Notes: generated by a model not told the origin, from the letters alone. DNA of 64,000 nucleotides from Bacillus sp. EAC (GCF_002156875.1 NZ_NCSY01000004.1:372001-436000); one strand, 5' to 3'. Counted from the stretch's first letter, positions 1 through 9,237 are shown. Program-made: numbers and translations.

Positions 1-355
1 TCGACAGTAGATTACAATTCCTTTAGATTGATATTTAAAAATAAACAAAATCCTTCGAAAGTCACGATGTTTTAAATGGATGTTAGGAATAAAGTTACGG
101 TATTTAAGATCGTATGATATGTTCATAAGTTTTAAGAAAGATAATTTCAATGAAACAGTTATTAAGTGAGTAATATGTCCTTATATGGGCCTTGATTTAG
201 TGACTTTTAAGACCTAGAAAAGTAGGTATTTCTTAAAAAATGGCGAATTTGTGACAAAATTAGAATTTCTTCTTTTTAGAGTTATGGCTAAATTTATTAA
301 TTTATTCGATAGTATGATATGATAATTTGGAATATGAAATTTGGGAGGAAATGAA
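1..355. other. Intergenic region at the left edge
   Basis: AT-rich sequence without a credible gene. It should hold the promoter of the yisL-like gene that follows, but I could not settle on a convincing -35/-10 pair. A TATGATAT stretch near 313-320 is the best -10-like candidate. Confidence 0.5.
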
Positions 356-727
356 ATGGTTCACTTACATATTACTTCGTGGGTATTGGCTATTATTTTA
401 GCTCTTTATGTTGGACATGGGTATAAAAATGGTCAAAATGTGAAAATAGCTCACATGATTTTACGTTTATTATACTTTGTTATTTTAGGAACTGGTCTGT
501 ATTTATTTATCGGTTTAGATAAGGATGCAATGCCGTCAGATATTAAAATGCTGTACAATATCAAAATGACACTTGGCATTATCATGTTAGGGGTATTTGA
601 ATACTTTACTGTTTCTTCAAAGAAAAAAAGAAAAATGGTTATTCCAGCTACAGTTTTTACTGTTATTATTTTAGCTTTATTGTACATAGGATTCAGATTA
701 CCTTTAGGTTTTCATTTCTTTGCATAA
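356..727 (+). CDS. yisL: YisL family membrane protein (UPF0344/DUF1516)
   Basis: A 123-residue, very hydrophobic protein with about four predicted membrane helices, at roughly residues 6-22, 31-50, 63-83 and 95-115, and basic residues (KKKRK) between the last two. Length and pattern fit the YisL/UPF0344 family of Bacillus inner-membrane proteins, whose function is unknown. I take the ATG at 356 because GGGAGG lies just upstream; a TTG at 341 would put the ribosome binding site inside the coding region. The gene stands alone and ends at a strong terminator. In B. subtilis yisL lies close to yisN and asnO, as here. Confidence 0.85.
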   Translation: MVHLHITSWVLAIILALYVGHGYKNGQNVKIAHMILRLLYFVILGTGLYLFIGLDKDAMPSDIKMLYNIKMTLGIIMLGVFEYFTVSSKKKRKMVIPATVFTVIILALLYIGFRLPLGFHFFA

Positions 728-763
728 AAAAACTGCCACATTTTGATGTGGCAGTTTTTTTAT
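728..763 (+). terminator. Rho-independent terminator of yisL
   Basis: AAACTGCCACA and TGTGGCAGTTT pair around a TTTTGA loop, followed by a run of T. The A-tract on the other side means it could also stop the converging DUF2777 gene. Confidence 0.9.
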
Positions 764-783
764 TTGATAAAGCAATTATAGTT

Positions 784-1347
784 TTATGATAGTTGAGTTA
801 ATAAATAACGGTTACCTGTCGCTTTCGTTAATTCAAATCGATGGTTTTGTTCTTCTGGTGAAATTCTAAACTGATGGTACAAAGAGCAAACTAGTTCTCC
901 GTTATCAAAAACGATGAAATTTACCCCTTCTACAGGCGTATCTTCTGGTTGGAATGAAAGGAAATTATGACAGTATAGACAGTCGTAAAGAGAAAACCCG
1001 TGAGTATTAAGTAAGTACGCTAAAGAATAAAACGATTCATCACTTAAATTCTTTAATAATGAATCAAAGCTATATAATAGTTTCTTTTGAATTCGCAATA
1101 AGTCACCGTTTTGTAATTTTTTCTTTTTTGAATGATTGATACTATACGTCCCATTTTTTAATGAAGCTGGTGTCCATTCTTCATTTATAGAAACCTCAAA
1201 TTCTACTTCGATAAGTTCTTCGAGTAAAAAGGCTTCATCAGTTTCATCATCGAAAAAGACCCATTCATCATTAATTTCCTCAATTGTTCCAATGGTAAAA
1301 GCACGAGGTTGCTCTTTAAAAAGTTGTGTTCGAAGCTTATATTGCAT
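784..1347 (-). CDS. yisN: DUF2777 family protein (YisN-like)
   Basis: A 187-residue soluble protein with no signal peptide or membrane segment. The N-terminal part (residues 10-55) looks like a small beta-rich domain with many acidic residues. The C-terminal half contains YDCLYCHN, a CxxC pair around residues 130-135, which could bind metal. It resembles the Bacillus DUF2777 family (YisN), and its position between yisL and asnO supports this. The start has a GGAGG site seven bases upstream. The biochemical role is unknown; the symbol rests mainly on gene order. Confidence 0.65.
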   Translation of the reverse strand: MQYKLRTQLFKEQPRAFTIGTIEEINDEWVFFDDETDEAFLLEELIEVEFEVSINEEWTPASLKNGTYSINHSKKKKLQNGDLLRIQKKLLYSFDSLLKNLSDESFYSLAYLLNTHGFSLYDCLYCHNFLSFQPEDTPVEGVNFIVFDNGELVCSLYHQFRISPEEQNHRFELTKATGNRYLLTQLS

Positions 1348-1353
1348 TAAGTA

Positions 1354-1800
1354 ACCTCCAGTTACAAGCGTTCTAAATTCTTTTCGATAATATAATTAGA
1401 TTTGTTATCTGGAAAATTTAATGATTCGGACATTTTGTGTAAACATAAAATAAGAAGGTGAAAGTATATTTTTCCTTTTCAACTAACTGTATTTTAAAGT
1501 CGATAATCGTTCCATAGTTAGAGATTTAACATATCTTGCCTCGTAGGCATTAATAGGAGTGTTTTGTTTTCAACTAATTTTAAATCATGTTTAGTTTAAA
1601 ATTTAGCTGCTACTTTTTTCATTTATTGACATAACTTTACTATTTTATAACTATGCAAAAATTGAAAAAACGCATGGACAAATAAGGATGGGTTTGTAAC
1701 TTTTTTTATGGTTTATGGCACCTATTTTTATGAACAATAATACGATATAGAATTAAATTTATTTCTATAGGGAAATAGCCCAGAAAGGAGAAATTGAAAT
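1354..1800. other. Intergenic region with a possible asnO promoter
   Basis: About 450 bases without a gene. A perfect TTGACA hexamer at 1626-1631 is followed by AT-rich sequence (TATAAC at 1646-1651, spacing only 14; TAACTA at 1648, spacing 16). In B. subtilis asnO is expressed in sporulation from a sigma-E promoter; I could not identify a clear sigma-E site here. Confidence 0.35.
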
Positions 1801-3648
1801 ATGTGCGGAATAACTGGGTGGGCAGATTATCAAAATGATTTGTTAAAGTTGACCGATATTTCAAAAAAAATGGCTGACACGTTATCAAAACGTGGTCCTG
1901 ATGATACAAATGTATGGGCATCGAATCATTGCAATTTTGGTCATAAAAGATTAGTTGTTGTCGATCCTGAAGGTGGAAAACAACCAATGCGTAAGTCTAA
2001 AGGGAATTTTACTTATACGTTATGTTATAACGGTGAGTTATACAATACTGAAGATTTACGGAAAGAACTTTTAAAACGAGGGTACACTTTTCAAGGGCAT
2101 TCAGATACAGAAGTGCTGCTTACAAGCTATATAGAGTGGAAAGAGGCTTGTGTAGACAAATTTAATGGTATTTTTGCATTTGCAATTTGGGACGAAGAAA
2201 AAGAAAGCTTATTTATTGCGAGAGACCGATTAGGTGTAAAACCTTTATTTTATAAGGAAGATTATAAAAGATTGTTGTTTGCTTCGGAGGTAAAAGCGAT
2301 ATTAGCTCATCCTGATGTAAAAGCTGAATTAACAGAGGAAGGATTATCTGAAGTATTTGGATTAGGACCATCACGCACACCTGGTAATGGAGTGTTTAAC
2401 GGGATTAAAGAACTTCGTGGTGGGCATGCGATGATATTTTCTAGAAATGGATTACGTGTTTGGAAATATTGGGATGTAGTTAGCAATGTTCATACAGATT
2501 CAGTTGAAGAAACGATTGAAAAAGTTCAATTCCTAGTTAAGGATGCAATCGTCAGACAATTGGTTTCTGATGTTCCACTATGTACATTTTTATCAGGTGG
2601 AGTTGATTCGAGTTCGATTACAGCGATTGCAGCGAATCATTATGCAAAAGAAGGTAAGGGACAATTAACAACCTATTCAATTGATTATGAGGAAAATGAA
2701 AAGTACTTTAAATCTAGTGTTTTTCAACCGAATTCAGATGCTCCTTGGATTGATTTAATGTCATCTACTTTTAATACGAATCATCAACGATGTGTAATTT
2801 CAAATGAAGAACTTGTGCAATATTTGGAAGAAGCAACAGAATGTCGTGATCTACCTGGAATGGCAGATGTTGATTCATCCTTATTATGGTTCTGTCAAAA
2901 AATTAAACAAAAATTCGTAGTTGGCTTATCAGGAGAGTGTGCAGACGAAATTTTTGGTGGTTATCCATGGTTTCATAGAGAAGAAGATTTAAATAGACCG
3001 GCATTTCCTTGGATGAGGTCAACTGAATTAAGACAGCATCTGTTAAAAGGTGAATGGAGTTGTAAATTAAATTTAGCTGCTTATGTTCAGGATCGATATA
3101 ATGAGACGGTGAGTGAAACGCCAATTCTTGAAGGAGAAAGCCATTTAGAGGCGAAAAGAAGACAGTTGTTTTACTTAAATCGCCAATGGTTTATGGCACA
3201 ATTATTAGATCGTAAAGATAGAATGAGTATGGGTGCTAGTTTAGAAGTTCGTGTTCCATTTGCAGATCATCGTTTAGTTGAGTATGTATGGAATATTCCT
3301 TGGGAATTAAAAATGTATGGTAATCGAGAAAAAGGTATATTAAGAAAAGCGTTGGAAGGATTATTGCCAGATGAAATTTTATATCGCAAAAAAAGTCCTT
3401 ACCCAAAAACGCATAACCCTGTGTATACAAAACTGGTCGTCCAAAAATTAAAAGAAAGTTTAAAGGATAAAAGCTCAGCACTATATGAGTTTTTTGATAA
3501 AGAACAGCTTAATAATTTAGTTGAAAGTGAAGGAAATGCATTTCAAGTACCGTGGTATGGTCAGTTGATGTCTGGTCCACAATTACTTGCTCATCTATAT
3601 CAAATTCATGTTTGGTTTAAAAAGTACAATATCAATATTAAGGCATAA
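1801..3648 (+). CDS. asnO: Asparagine synthase (glutamine-hydrolysing)
   Basis: A 615-residue two-domain enzyme that makes asparagine from aspartate, using glutamine as nitrogen donor and ATP. The protein starts Met-Cys-Gly-Ile, so after Met removal Cys2 is the glutaminase nucleophile. The class-II amidotransferase domain spans about residues 1-215 (KRGPDDT, HKRLVVVD, CYNGELYN). The synthetase domain carries the pyrophosphate loop SGGVDSSS at residues 265-272 and a GLSGECADEIFGGY motif near 375. Length and sequence match the AsnO (YisO) group rather than AsnB or AsnH. AAAGGAG lies ten bases upstream of the ATG. The gene is monocistronic and ends at a terminator. In B. subtilis AsnO is a sporulation-associated isozyme. 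Confidence 0.95.
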   Translation: MCGITGWADYQNDLLKLTDISKKMADTLSKRGPDDTNVWASNHCNFGHKRLVVVDPEGGKQPMRKSKGNFTYTLCYNGELYNTEDLRKELLKRGYTFQGHSDTEVLLTSYIEWKEACVDKFNGIFAFAIWDEEKESLFIARDRLGVKPLFYKEDYKRLLFASEVKAILAHPDVKAELTEEGLSEVFGLGPSRTPGNGVFNGIKELRGGHAMIFSRNGLRVWKYWDVVSNVHTDSVEETIEKVQFLVKDAIVRQLVSDVPLCTFLSGGVDSSSITAIAANHYAKEGKGQLTTYSIDYEENEKYFKSSVFQPNSDAPWIDLMSSTFNTNHQRCVISNEELVQYLEEATECRDLPGMADVDSSLLWFCQKIKQKFVVGLSGECADEIFGGYPWFHREEDLNRPAFPWMRSTELRQHLLKGEWSCKLNLAAYVQDRYNETVSETPILEGESHLEAKRRQLFYLNRQWFMAQLLDRKDRMSMGASLEVRVPFADHRLVEYVWNIPWELKMYGNREKGILRKALEGLLPDEILYRKKSPYPKTHNPVYTKLVVQKLKESLKDKSSALYEFFDKEQLNNLVESEGNAFQVPWYGQLMSGPQLLAHLYQIHVWFKKYNINIKA

Positions 3649-3680
3649 AAAGAGGTGGGTATTCACCTCTTTTTTTATTT
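3649..3680 (+). terminator. Terminator of asnO
   Basis: AAAGAGGTG and CACCTCTTT pair around GGTATT, followed by a T run. It sits directly after the asnO stop codon. Confidence 0.9.
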
Positions 3681-3800
3681 GGCTCTGTAAAAAATAATGT
3701 TGATTTCCGTTACAGGGTGCTCCCTTTCCATGGGGCACATCTGTCCTGCTACTCACACAGGAGTCTCGCATATCCGTTCCAATCAACTTCTGTTTGAAGA
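3681..3800. repeat. Interspersed palindromic repeat, copy 1 (shortened)
   Basis: Begins with the end motif GGCTCTGTAAAAAATAATGTTG and continues into the conserved core (GATTTCCGTTACAGGGTGC ... CAGGAGTCTCGCATATCCG, ending CCAATCAA). Compared with the copy at 10470-10692 it lacks about 50 bases of the central palindrome. Short open frames on either strand here are repeat-derived and not genes. Confidence 0.85.
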
Positions 3801-3863
3801 TTTATTTTGCCTGAAAGCAAAAATCAGAATTAAAGTAAGATTGAAGTGTGAGTTTAGTAAATA

Positions 3864-3897
3864 CAAAAAACCTAGCCGTTAAATGACTAGGTTATTT
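3864..3897 (-). terminator. Terminator of amtB-glnK
   Basis: AACCTAG(C) and (A)CTAGGTT pair around a short loop just beyond the glnK stop codon. On the minus strand it is followed by a T run. Confidence 0.8.
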
Positions 3898-3905
3898 GTA
3901 TTTGA

Positions 3906-4268
3906 TTAATAGTCGTTTTGTAATGCGTCTCTACCTTCTTCACCAGTACGAATTTTAATCGCATTTTCGATTGGGTAAACAAAAATTTTGCCATCGCCTG
4001 GCTTGCCTGTTTTTAATACTTTTTTAGCTGCATCTACAACAGATTGGACAGGAACGTCACATACAACGATTTCGACTTTAATTTTTTCATGAAGGTTAAT
4101 AGTACGTTTCGTTCCCCGGTAGACTTCTGTATAGCCTGATTGCATGCCACACCCTAATACATTCGTTACAGTCATGCCTGTAATTCCAACCTTTGAGAGA
4201 GCATCTTTTAATATATCAAACTTATCAGGTCTAGTGATAATTTCTATTTTTGTTAATTTCGCAGTCAT
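3906..4268 (-). CDS. glnK: P-II nitrogen regulatory protein (GlnK/NrgB)
   Basis: A 120-residue PII signalling protein. PII trimers sense 2-oxoglutarate and ATP/ADP and plug the AmtB channel when nitrogen is plentiful. Visible family features are the N-terminal KLTKIEIITRP strand, a T-loop around residues 37-55 (GCGMQSGYTEVYRGTKR) and the B-loop region GKPGDGKIFVYPIENAIKIRTGE at about 85-107. The gene follows amtB by 12 bases and has an AAGGAGG site, so the two form one operon. In B. subtilis the equivalent NrgB also interacts with TnrA. Assignment is firm. Confidence 0.95.
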   Translation of the reverse strand: MTAKLTKIEIITRPDKFDILKDALSKVGITGMTVTNVLGCGMQSGYTEVYRGTKRTINLHEKIKVEIVVCDVPVQSVVDAAKKVLKTGKPGDGKIFVYPIENAIKIRTGEEGRDALQNDY

Positions 4269-4280
4269 TTAAAACCCTCC

Positions 4281-5516
4281 TTATATACTTGCATCATGAT
4301 ATGCTTTTTCACCGTGAATCGCTAAATCAAGACCAAGATTTTCCTCTTCTTGATCGACGCGAACTTGTATGAATAAGCTTATCACTTTCACAATTAGGAA
4401 AGTTAAAACTCCTGCAAATACATAAGTTGCTCCAATCGCAATGAGTTGTTTCCACAATAATGTTACATTTCCATAGAAGAAACCATCTGCACCTGCACTA
4501 TTTACTGATTTTGTAGCAAATAATCCTGTCGCAATAGCTCCCCATGTACCTCCAATACCATGGCAACCAAAAGCATCTAATGCATCATCATAACCAAATT
4601 TGTTTTTTAAATAGGTTACAGCAAGGAAACAAATGATTCCCCCAAAGAATCCTATTGCTATAGAAGACAGTGGTGTAACAAATCCGCATGCTGGTGTAAT
4701 CGCAACTAATCCAGCAACAGCACCACTAACACCACCAAGTAAAGTAGGTTTTTTATTTACATACCACTCAACTAGAACCCATGAAACCGAGGCAGTAGCA
4801 GCGGCAGTATTCGTATTAATAAAAGCAGTTAATGCAACATCATTTAAAGTTAATGCACTACCAACATTGAAACCGAACCATCCAAACCATAATAACCCCG
4901 CACCTAAAACGGTTAAAGGTAAATGATGGGGAGAAGAAGAACCAAAATCTTTTCGTTTACCTAATAATAATGCTAAAACTAAACCAGACACTCCTGACGA
5001 AATATGAACTACAGTTCCACCAGCAAAGTCTAAAGCTCCTAAATTACGTAACCATCCATCAACTCCCCAAACCCAATGAGCTAATGGATCATATACAAGT
5101 GTTGTCCAAAGTAATGTGAATAGTAGAAATGCAGAAAATTTCATCCTTTCGGCGAAAGCACCGGAAATAAGAGCGGGAGTAAGTATTGCGAACATTAGTT
5201 GGAACATCATGAAGAGATTGTGTGGAACTGTTGCGCTATAATTTTCATTTGCTGAGAACCCTACATCTTTTAATCCTGCCCAAGAAAAATCACCTATTAG
5301 GTGTTTTACATCAGGACCAAATGCAAGTGAATAACCAATAAGTACCCATTGAATTGAAACAATGGCCATTGCAGAATAGCTATGCATGGTCGTACTTAAT
5401 ACGTTCTTACTTTTAACCATCCCTCCATAAAAGAGAGCTAAACCAGGTGTCATAATCATAACCAAGACGGTTGAAATAAAGAGAAATACACTATCCGCAG
5501 ATTGAATACCGTTCAT
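4281..5516 (-). CDS. amtB: Ammonium transporter AmtB (NrgA)
   Basis: A 411-residue polytopic membrane protein of the Amt/Rh family, with about eleven membrane helices, that moves ammonia across the membrane. Family motifs include TPGLALFYGGMV near residue 25, DFAGGTVVHISSG near 165 and the pore histidine region DDALDAFGCHGIGGTWG near 315. The ATG at 5516 is preferred over the one at 5522 because GGGGA is then seven bases away instead of one. It is the first gene of an amtB-glnK operon. A perfect TnrA-type box lies about 150 bases upstream, which fits induction under nitrogen limitation. Confidence 0.95.
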   Translation of the reverse strand: MNGIQSADSVFLFISTVLVMIMTPGLALFYGGMVKSKNVLSTTMHSYSAMAIVSIQWVLIGYSLAFGPDVKHLIGDFSWAGLKDVGFSANENYSATVPHNLFMMFQLMFAILTPALISGAFAERMKFSAFLLFTLLWTTLVYDPLAHWVWGVDGWLRNLGALDFAGGTVVHISSGVSGLVLALLLGKRKDFGSSSPHHLPLTVLGAGLLWFGWFGFNVGSALTLNDVALTAFINTNTAAATASVSWVLVEWYVNKKPTLLGGVSGAVAGLVAITPACGFVTPLSSIAIGFFGGIICFLAVTYLKNKFGYDDALDAFGCHGIGGTWGAIATGLFATKSVNSAGADGFFYGNVTLLWKQLIAIGATYVFAGVLTFLIVKVISLFIQVRVDQEEENLGLDLAIHGEKAYHDASI

Positions 5517-5669
5517 TTTCATTCCCCATTTCTTTAATGTTAGATTTTATAACATTAAATGTTATATAACATATCATATTCAGAATATATGCAAAATTCA
5601 ATAAATATTTTCGTAAAAATTCAATTTTTTTTAAAAAATATTTATGAAAACGCTAACAAAATAGTGAAA

Positions 5670-5686
5670 TGTAAGAAAATGTAACA
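5670..5686 (-). promoter_or_regulatory. TnrA-type operator upstream of amtB-glnK
   Basis: TGTAAGAAAATGTAACA fits every fixed position of the B. subtilis TnrA consensus TGTNANATTTTNTNACA, read on the minus strand. The site lies 154 bases upstream of the amtB start. The nrgAB operon in B. subtilis is a classic TnrA-activated target, so an activating role is the natural reading. Confidence 0.8.
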
Positions 5687-5704
5687 TGATTAAAAATATG
5701 CATA

Positions 5705-5736
5705 AAAATACAGACTCAGAAGTTATGAGTCTGTGC
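5705..5736 (-). terminator. Terminator overlapping the end of the neopullulanase gene
   Basis: CAGACTCA and TGAGTCTG pair around GAAGTTA, with a T run on the minus strand. The stem contains the stop codon at 5716-5718. Confidence 0.8.
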
Positions 5737-7497
5737 ATCAATTTGCAAGATGATAAAATCAACTTGGGGTATATCAATCATGATTGAATCTGAATCTGTA
5801 GCAAATTGTTCATTGTTCCATAAATTAATAATCCTTTTCCCTTTAATATGATAGGGAAGAGATATTGAGCGATTTTCACATGAGTTATTAATAAGTATTA
5901 CAATCGATAAATTTTCCGTTTTTCTTTCATAAGACAGTAGGTTTTGATCATTATCGGTAAAAAGCCATTTAAACGTGCCCTCGTTTTCTATAGCAGGATA
6001 TTGTTTTCTAAGCAATATTAATTTCTTTATAGATTCATAAATGATCGTATTTTGTTTTGATGAGTCCCATTCCATACAACTTCTACATTCAGGATCATTA
6101 CCTCCCTCAAGCCCGATTTCATCACCGTAATAAATACATGGCGTACCGTAAAATGTAAATAGAAAAACAAATAATAGAATTACTCGTTTTTCATTCAAAT
6201 TACATTGTGTCAGTACTCTAGGCGTATCATGGGTACCTAAGACATTAAATAATGCTTTTAATATTGTCAGTGGATAGAGTGAAATAAGATCATTTATTGA
6301 ATTTTGAAAGGTAGCCGTTGAAATTGACTGATACCCAAAGTATGAAAGTAATGATTTCAAAAGAGGATAATTCATGACTGAATCAAATTCATCTCCACGT
6401 AACCACGGCATAGCATGATGCCAAATTTCTCCAACAATAAATAAATCATGTTTAATACCTTTCATCTTTTTATTAAATAATTTCCAAAAATGATGATCAA
6501 TCTCGTTGGCAACGTCTAAACGCCATCCGTCGATATCAAATTCTTTTATCCAGTATGCTCCTACTTCTAATAAGAAGTTTTGAACTTCTTTATTTTCTGT
6601 ATTGAGTTTTGGCATTTCTTTTACAAATGAAAATGTTTCATAAGACAATTCGTTCGATTCAGGATTACCATTCATAAAATGAAACCATTCAAAATATGGT
6701 GAGTTTTTACCATTTTGTAGGGCGTCTTGAAAAGGGGGGAATGACGCACTGGCGTGATTAAAAACAGCATCTAGCATCACACGAATATCATTTTGATGAC
6801 ATGTTTGAATGAGTTTTTTTAATACTTTTTCGTCCCCGAATGTAGGGTCTACTTTAAAATAATTAATCGTATCATATTTATGATTTGAATTTGCCTCAAA
6901 TATAGGCGTTAAGTAGATACCAGTTATTCCTAATTGTTTTAAATAATCTATTTTATGAATAATGCCTTCTAAGTCACCTCCATAAAAACTTGACTGTGTG
7001 GGTCTACTCGATCCCCAAGCTAATGCATCTTTTGGATTATTTAATTGATTACCACTTGCAAAGCGATCTGGGAAAATTTGATACCATACCGTTTTTTTTA
7101 CCCAGTTAGGAAGTAAGATCAGTTCATTGCGATGTAAATAAGCTAACGTAAAGCAAAATGATAAATCATGCGAAATAAACTCATTGGAATAGCCACCTTC
7201 ACCATAAAAAACGCTATATTGTTCACTTTTTAAATAAAATAAATATTTCATTCTCTTGTTTGGTGGAGAAACAGTGACTTCCCAATAATCAAAATGTTCC
7301 GTTGAAAATGCAAGATACATCTGAAGGATTTCCTCGATCTTCCATCCAGCTTCATTGAATTGGAATGGATCTCCATAATAGAAATCGATACCCAAACAAT
7401 CTCCCTTTTTTGTACGTAATCGTATACAATAAGTAAGCTCGTTTATTAAAAATGTATATTGATCGTATGGCTGATGAAAAATTGATTCAATTTGCAT
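5716..7497 (-). CDS. GH13 neopullulanase / cyclomaltodextrinase / maltogenic amylase
   Basis: A 593-residue cytoplasmic glycoside hydrolase family 13 enzyme acting on maltodextrins, cyclodextrins or pullulan fragments. The N-terminal 120 residues look like the extra beta-domain of the neopullulanase group (CBM34 type). The (beta/alpha)8 barrel then shows all four conserved regions: DAVFNH at 243-248, GWRLD with nucleophile Asp328, GEIW with acid/base Glu357, and GTHD with His423-Asp424. There is no signal peptide, so it works on imported oligosaccharides. AAAGGA precedes the ATG. It is divergent from the next GH13 gene, with a near-cre site between them. The exact substrate cannot be read from sequence; B. 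subtilis YvdF is a comparable enzyme. Confidence 0.9.
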   Translation of the reverse strand: MQIESIFHQPYDQYTFLINELTYCIRLRTKKGDCLGIDFYYGDPFQFNEAGWKIEEILQMYLAFSTEHFDYWEVTVSPPNKRMKYLFYLKSEQYSVFYGEGGYSNEFISHDLSFCFTLAYLHRNELILLPNWVKKTVWYQIFPDRFASGNQLNNPKDALAWGSSRPTQSSFYGGDLEGIIHKIDYLKQLGITGIYLTPIFEANSNHKYDTINYFKVDPTFGDEKVLKKLIQTCHQNDIRVMLDAVFNHASASFPPFQDALQNGKNSPYFEWFHFMNGNPESNELSYETFSFVKEMPKLNTENKEVQNFLLEVGAYWIKEFDIDGWRLDVANEIDHHFWKLFNKKMKGIKHDLFIVGEIWHHAMPWLRGDEFDSVMNYPLLKSLLSYFGYQSISTATFQNSINDLISLYPLTILKALFNVLGTHDTPRVLTQCNLNEKRVILLFVFLFTFYGTPCIYYGDEIGLEGGNDPECRSCMEWDSSKQNTIIYESIKKLILLRKQYPAIENEGTFKWLFTDNDQNLLSYERKTENLSIVILINNSCENRSISLPYHIKGKRIINLWNNEQFATDSDSIMIDIPQVDFIILQIDAQTHNF

Positions 7498-7593
7498 GGG
7501 ACCGTCCTTTAATTGTTAAATGTTTGTTGAGTATAAATATGTTAGAAATATTCTTGCTATATAAACAGTAAGCAGTATAATAAAAATAGGTTG

Positions 7594-7607
7594 TGCAATC
7601 GTTTTCA
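7594..7607. promoter_or_regulatory. Near-consensus cre (CcpA site) between the divergent GH13 genes
   Basis: TGCAATCGTTTTCA matches the cre consensus TGWNANCGNTNNCA except for C at the W position. It lies 97 bases upstream of the neopullulanase start and 106 upstream of the secreted GH13 start. Catabolite repression of starch genes is typical in Bacillus. A LacI-family operator for the nearby regulator is an alternative reading. Confidence 0.5.
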
Positions 7608-7712
7608 TTTCTATGATATTTAATATAATATTTGTATTTCCTTCTAATATTTTGCAAAATAATGATAGAGACCGAAAAATGTACATGCACAGTTGTTGCA
7701 GGGGGAGAAAAA

Positions 7713-9224
7713 ATGAAACGATTAAGTTCAATAATACTTGTATTTGTATTACTTTTTAATACAATGCCAAGTATCGGATTTGCAGAGAAAAAAGATGATT
7801 TAAAAACGGATATGATTTACCGTGTTTTAGTCGATCGATTTTTTGATGGGAATCCTAGAAATGATAAAGATACGGATCCGAATGATCTAAATAAATCGCA
7901 AGGTGGCGATTTAGAAGGAATTACAAAAAAACTAGACTATTTAAAGGATTATGGATATACAGCAATATCGATTTCACCTATTTTTGAAAATGATATTAAT
8001 TCTTACGACGGTTTTTCTGTTACAAATTTTAAAAAGATTGACCAAAGATTTGGAACGATGAAGGACTTACAAAAATTAATAAAAGAGGCTCATAAACGTG
8101 ATTTAAAAATCTATCTTGATTTTGTGGTAAATAATTCTTCACCAAATGGAGAATTCGCAAAAAATAAAGATTATGCAAACTGGTTCAATTCTAAAGATAG
8201 TACAAGTTTTGAACAAAAGTGGATAAATGGATTACCAGATTTTAATCAGGATAACAAAGAAGTTCAGCAATATTTTATTGATTTAGGAAAATGGTGGATG
8301 AATCAAGCGGATATTGATGGGTATAACTTACAAGAGGTTAATCATGTTCCAACATCTTTTTGGGAATCTTTTAATAAAGAAATGAAACAACAAAATCCTG
8401 ATTTTGTATTAATTGCTGATTTGAGTCAGCAAGGCAATCAGGATATGAAAAAATATCAAAACGTAGGTTTTGATGGAATTACTGATCTGCCATTAGTAAA
8501 CAAGCTTGTCAACACGTTTGCTTCGCAAAATCAGGCGCTTAAAGAGTTATATACTTATCAAAATGACATGTCTAATCAACTAAATTCAACATCTTTAGTT
8601 AATTATGTAGATGACGAAATGACAGAGCGATTTGTTTCAATTGCGCTGAAAAGGGGAGAGTATCCTCCATCCAGATTAAAATTAGCACTTGTTTATTTGT
8701 TTTCAACACCGGGTACTCCATTGAATTACTACGGAACTGAAATTGCATTAAATGGTGGAAAGATTCCGGATAATCGTAAAGGGATGGATTTCAGATCGGA
8801 TGAGGATTTCTCGAATTATATCAAAAATCTGACTGAGTTAAGAAGTACGTTACCTTCACTAACTAAAGGTGATTCTAAGTTACTTTATGACAAAAAAGGC
8901 ATGACACTATTTAAACGTACATTTAAAAATGAGACTACGATTATAGCGATAAATAATAGCTCATATGATCATAAGGTTCACTTGGATTATGATGTTGTAA
9001 ATAAAAATAAAGAACTAAGAGGTCTTTTAAATGATGATTTAGTCCGTCCGTCAAAGGAAGGATTTGACATCGTCTTAAAACGAGAGTCATCAAACATATA
9101 CGCAGTGGCACCTAAGTCAGGTTTAAATATTGGGGTTATTATTGCAATTCCATCAATTTTTATTGGATTCATCATTTTCCTATGGTTTGCAAGTCGCCGC
9201 CAACGTAAAATGAATGACAAGTAG
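7713..9224 (+). CDS. Secreted, membrane-anchored GH13-fold protein lacking catalytic residues
   Basis: A 503-residue protein with an N-terminal signal peptide (MKRLSSIILVFVLLFNTMPS, cleavage probably after GFA) and a C-terminal membrane helix at about 471-493 followed by basic residues, so it should sit outside the membrane with a C-terminal anchor. The middle is a clear alpha-amylase barrel. Every catalytic position is changed. Region I ends in Asn141 where His is expected. Region II has Asn205 and Gln207 in place of Arg and the Asp nucleophile. Region III has Asp236 in place of the Glu acid/base. Region IV reads DDEMT at 300-304, so the invariant His-Asp pair is Glu302-Met303. The frame is intact, so this looks like a pseudoenzyme, perhaps a surface glucan-binding protein. 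GGGGGAG eight bases upstream supports the ATG at 7713. Confidence 0.85.
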   Translation: MKRLSSIILVFVLLFNTMPSIGFAEKKDDLKTDMIYRVLVDRFFDGNPRNDKDTDPNDLNKSQGGDLEGITKKLDYLKDYGYTAISISPIFENDINSYDGFSVTNFKKIDQRFGTMKDLQKLIKEAHKRDLKIYLDFVVNNSSPNGEFAKNKDYANWFNSKDSTSFEQKWINGLPDFNQDNKEVQQYFIDLGKWWMNQADIDGYNLQEVNHVPTSFWESFNKEMKQQNPDFVLIADLSQQGNQDMKKYQNVGFDGITDLPLVNKLVNTFASQNQALKELYTYQNDMSNQLNSTSLVNYVDDEMTERFVSIALKRGEYPPSRLKLALVYLFSTPGTPLNYYGTEIALNGGKIPDNRKGMDFRSDEDFSNYIKNLTELRSTLPSLTKGDSKLLYDKKGMTLFKRTFKNETTIIAINNSSYDHKVHLDYDVVNKNKELRGLLNDDLVRPSKEGFDIVLKRESSNIYAVAPKSGLNIGVIIAIPSIFIGFIIFLWFASRRQRKMNDK

Positions 9225-9237
9225 GCTAATTAAAAAG

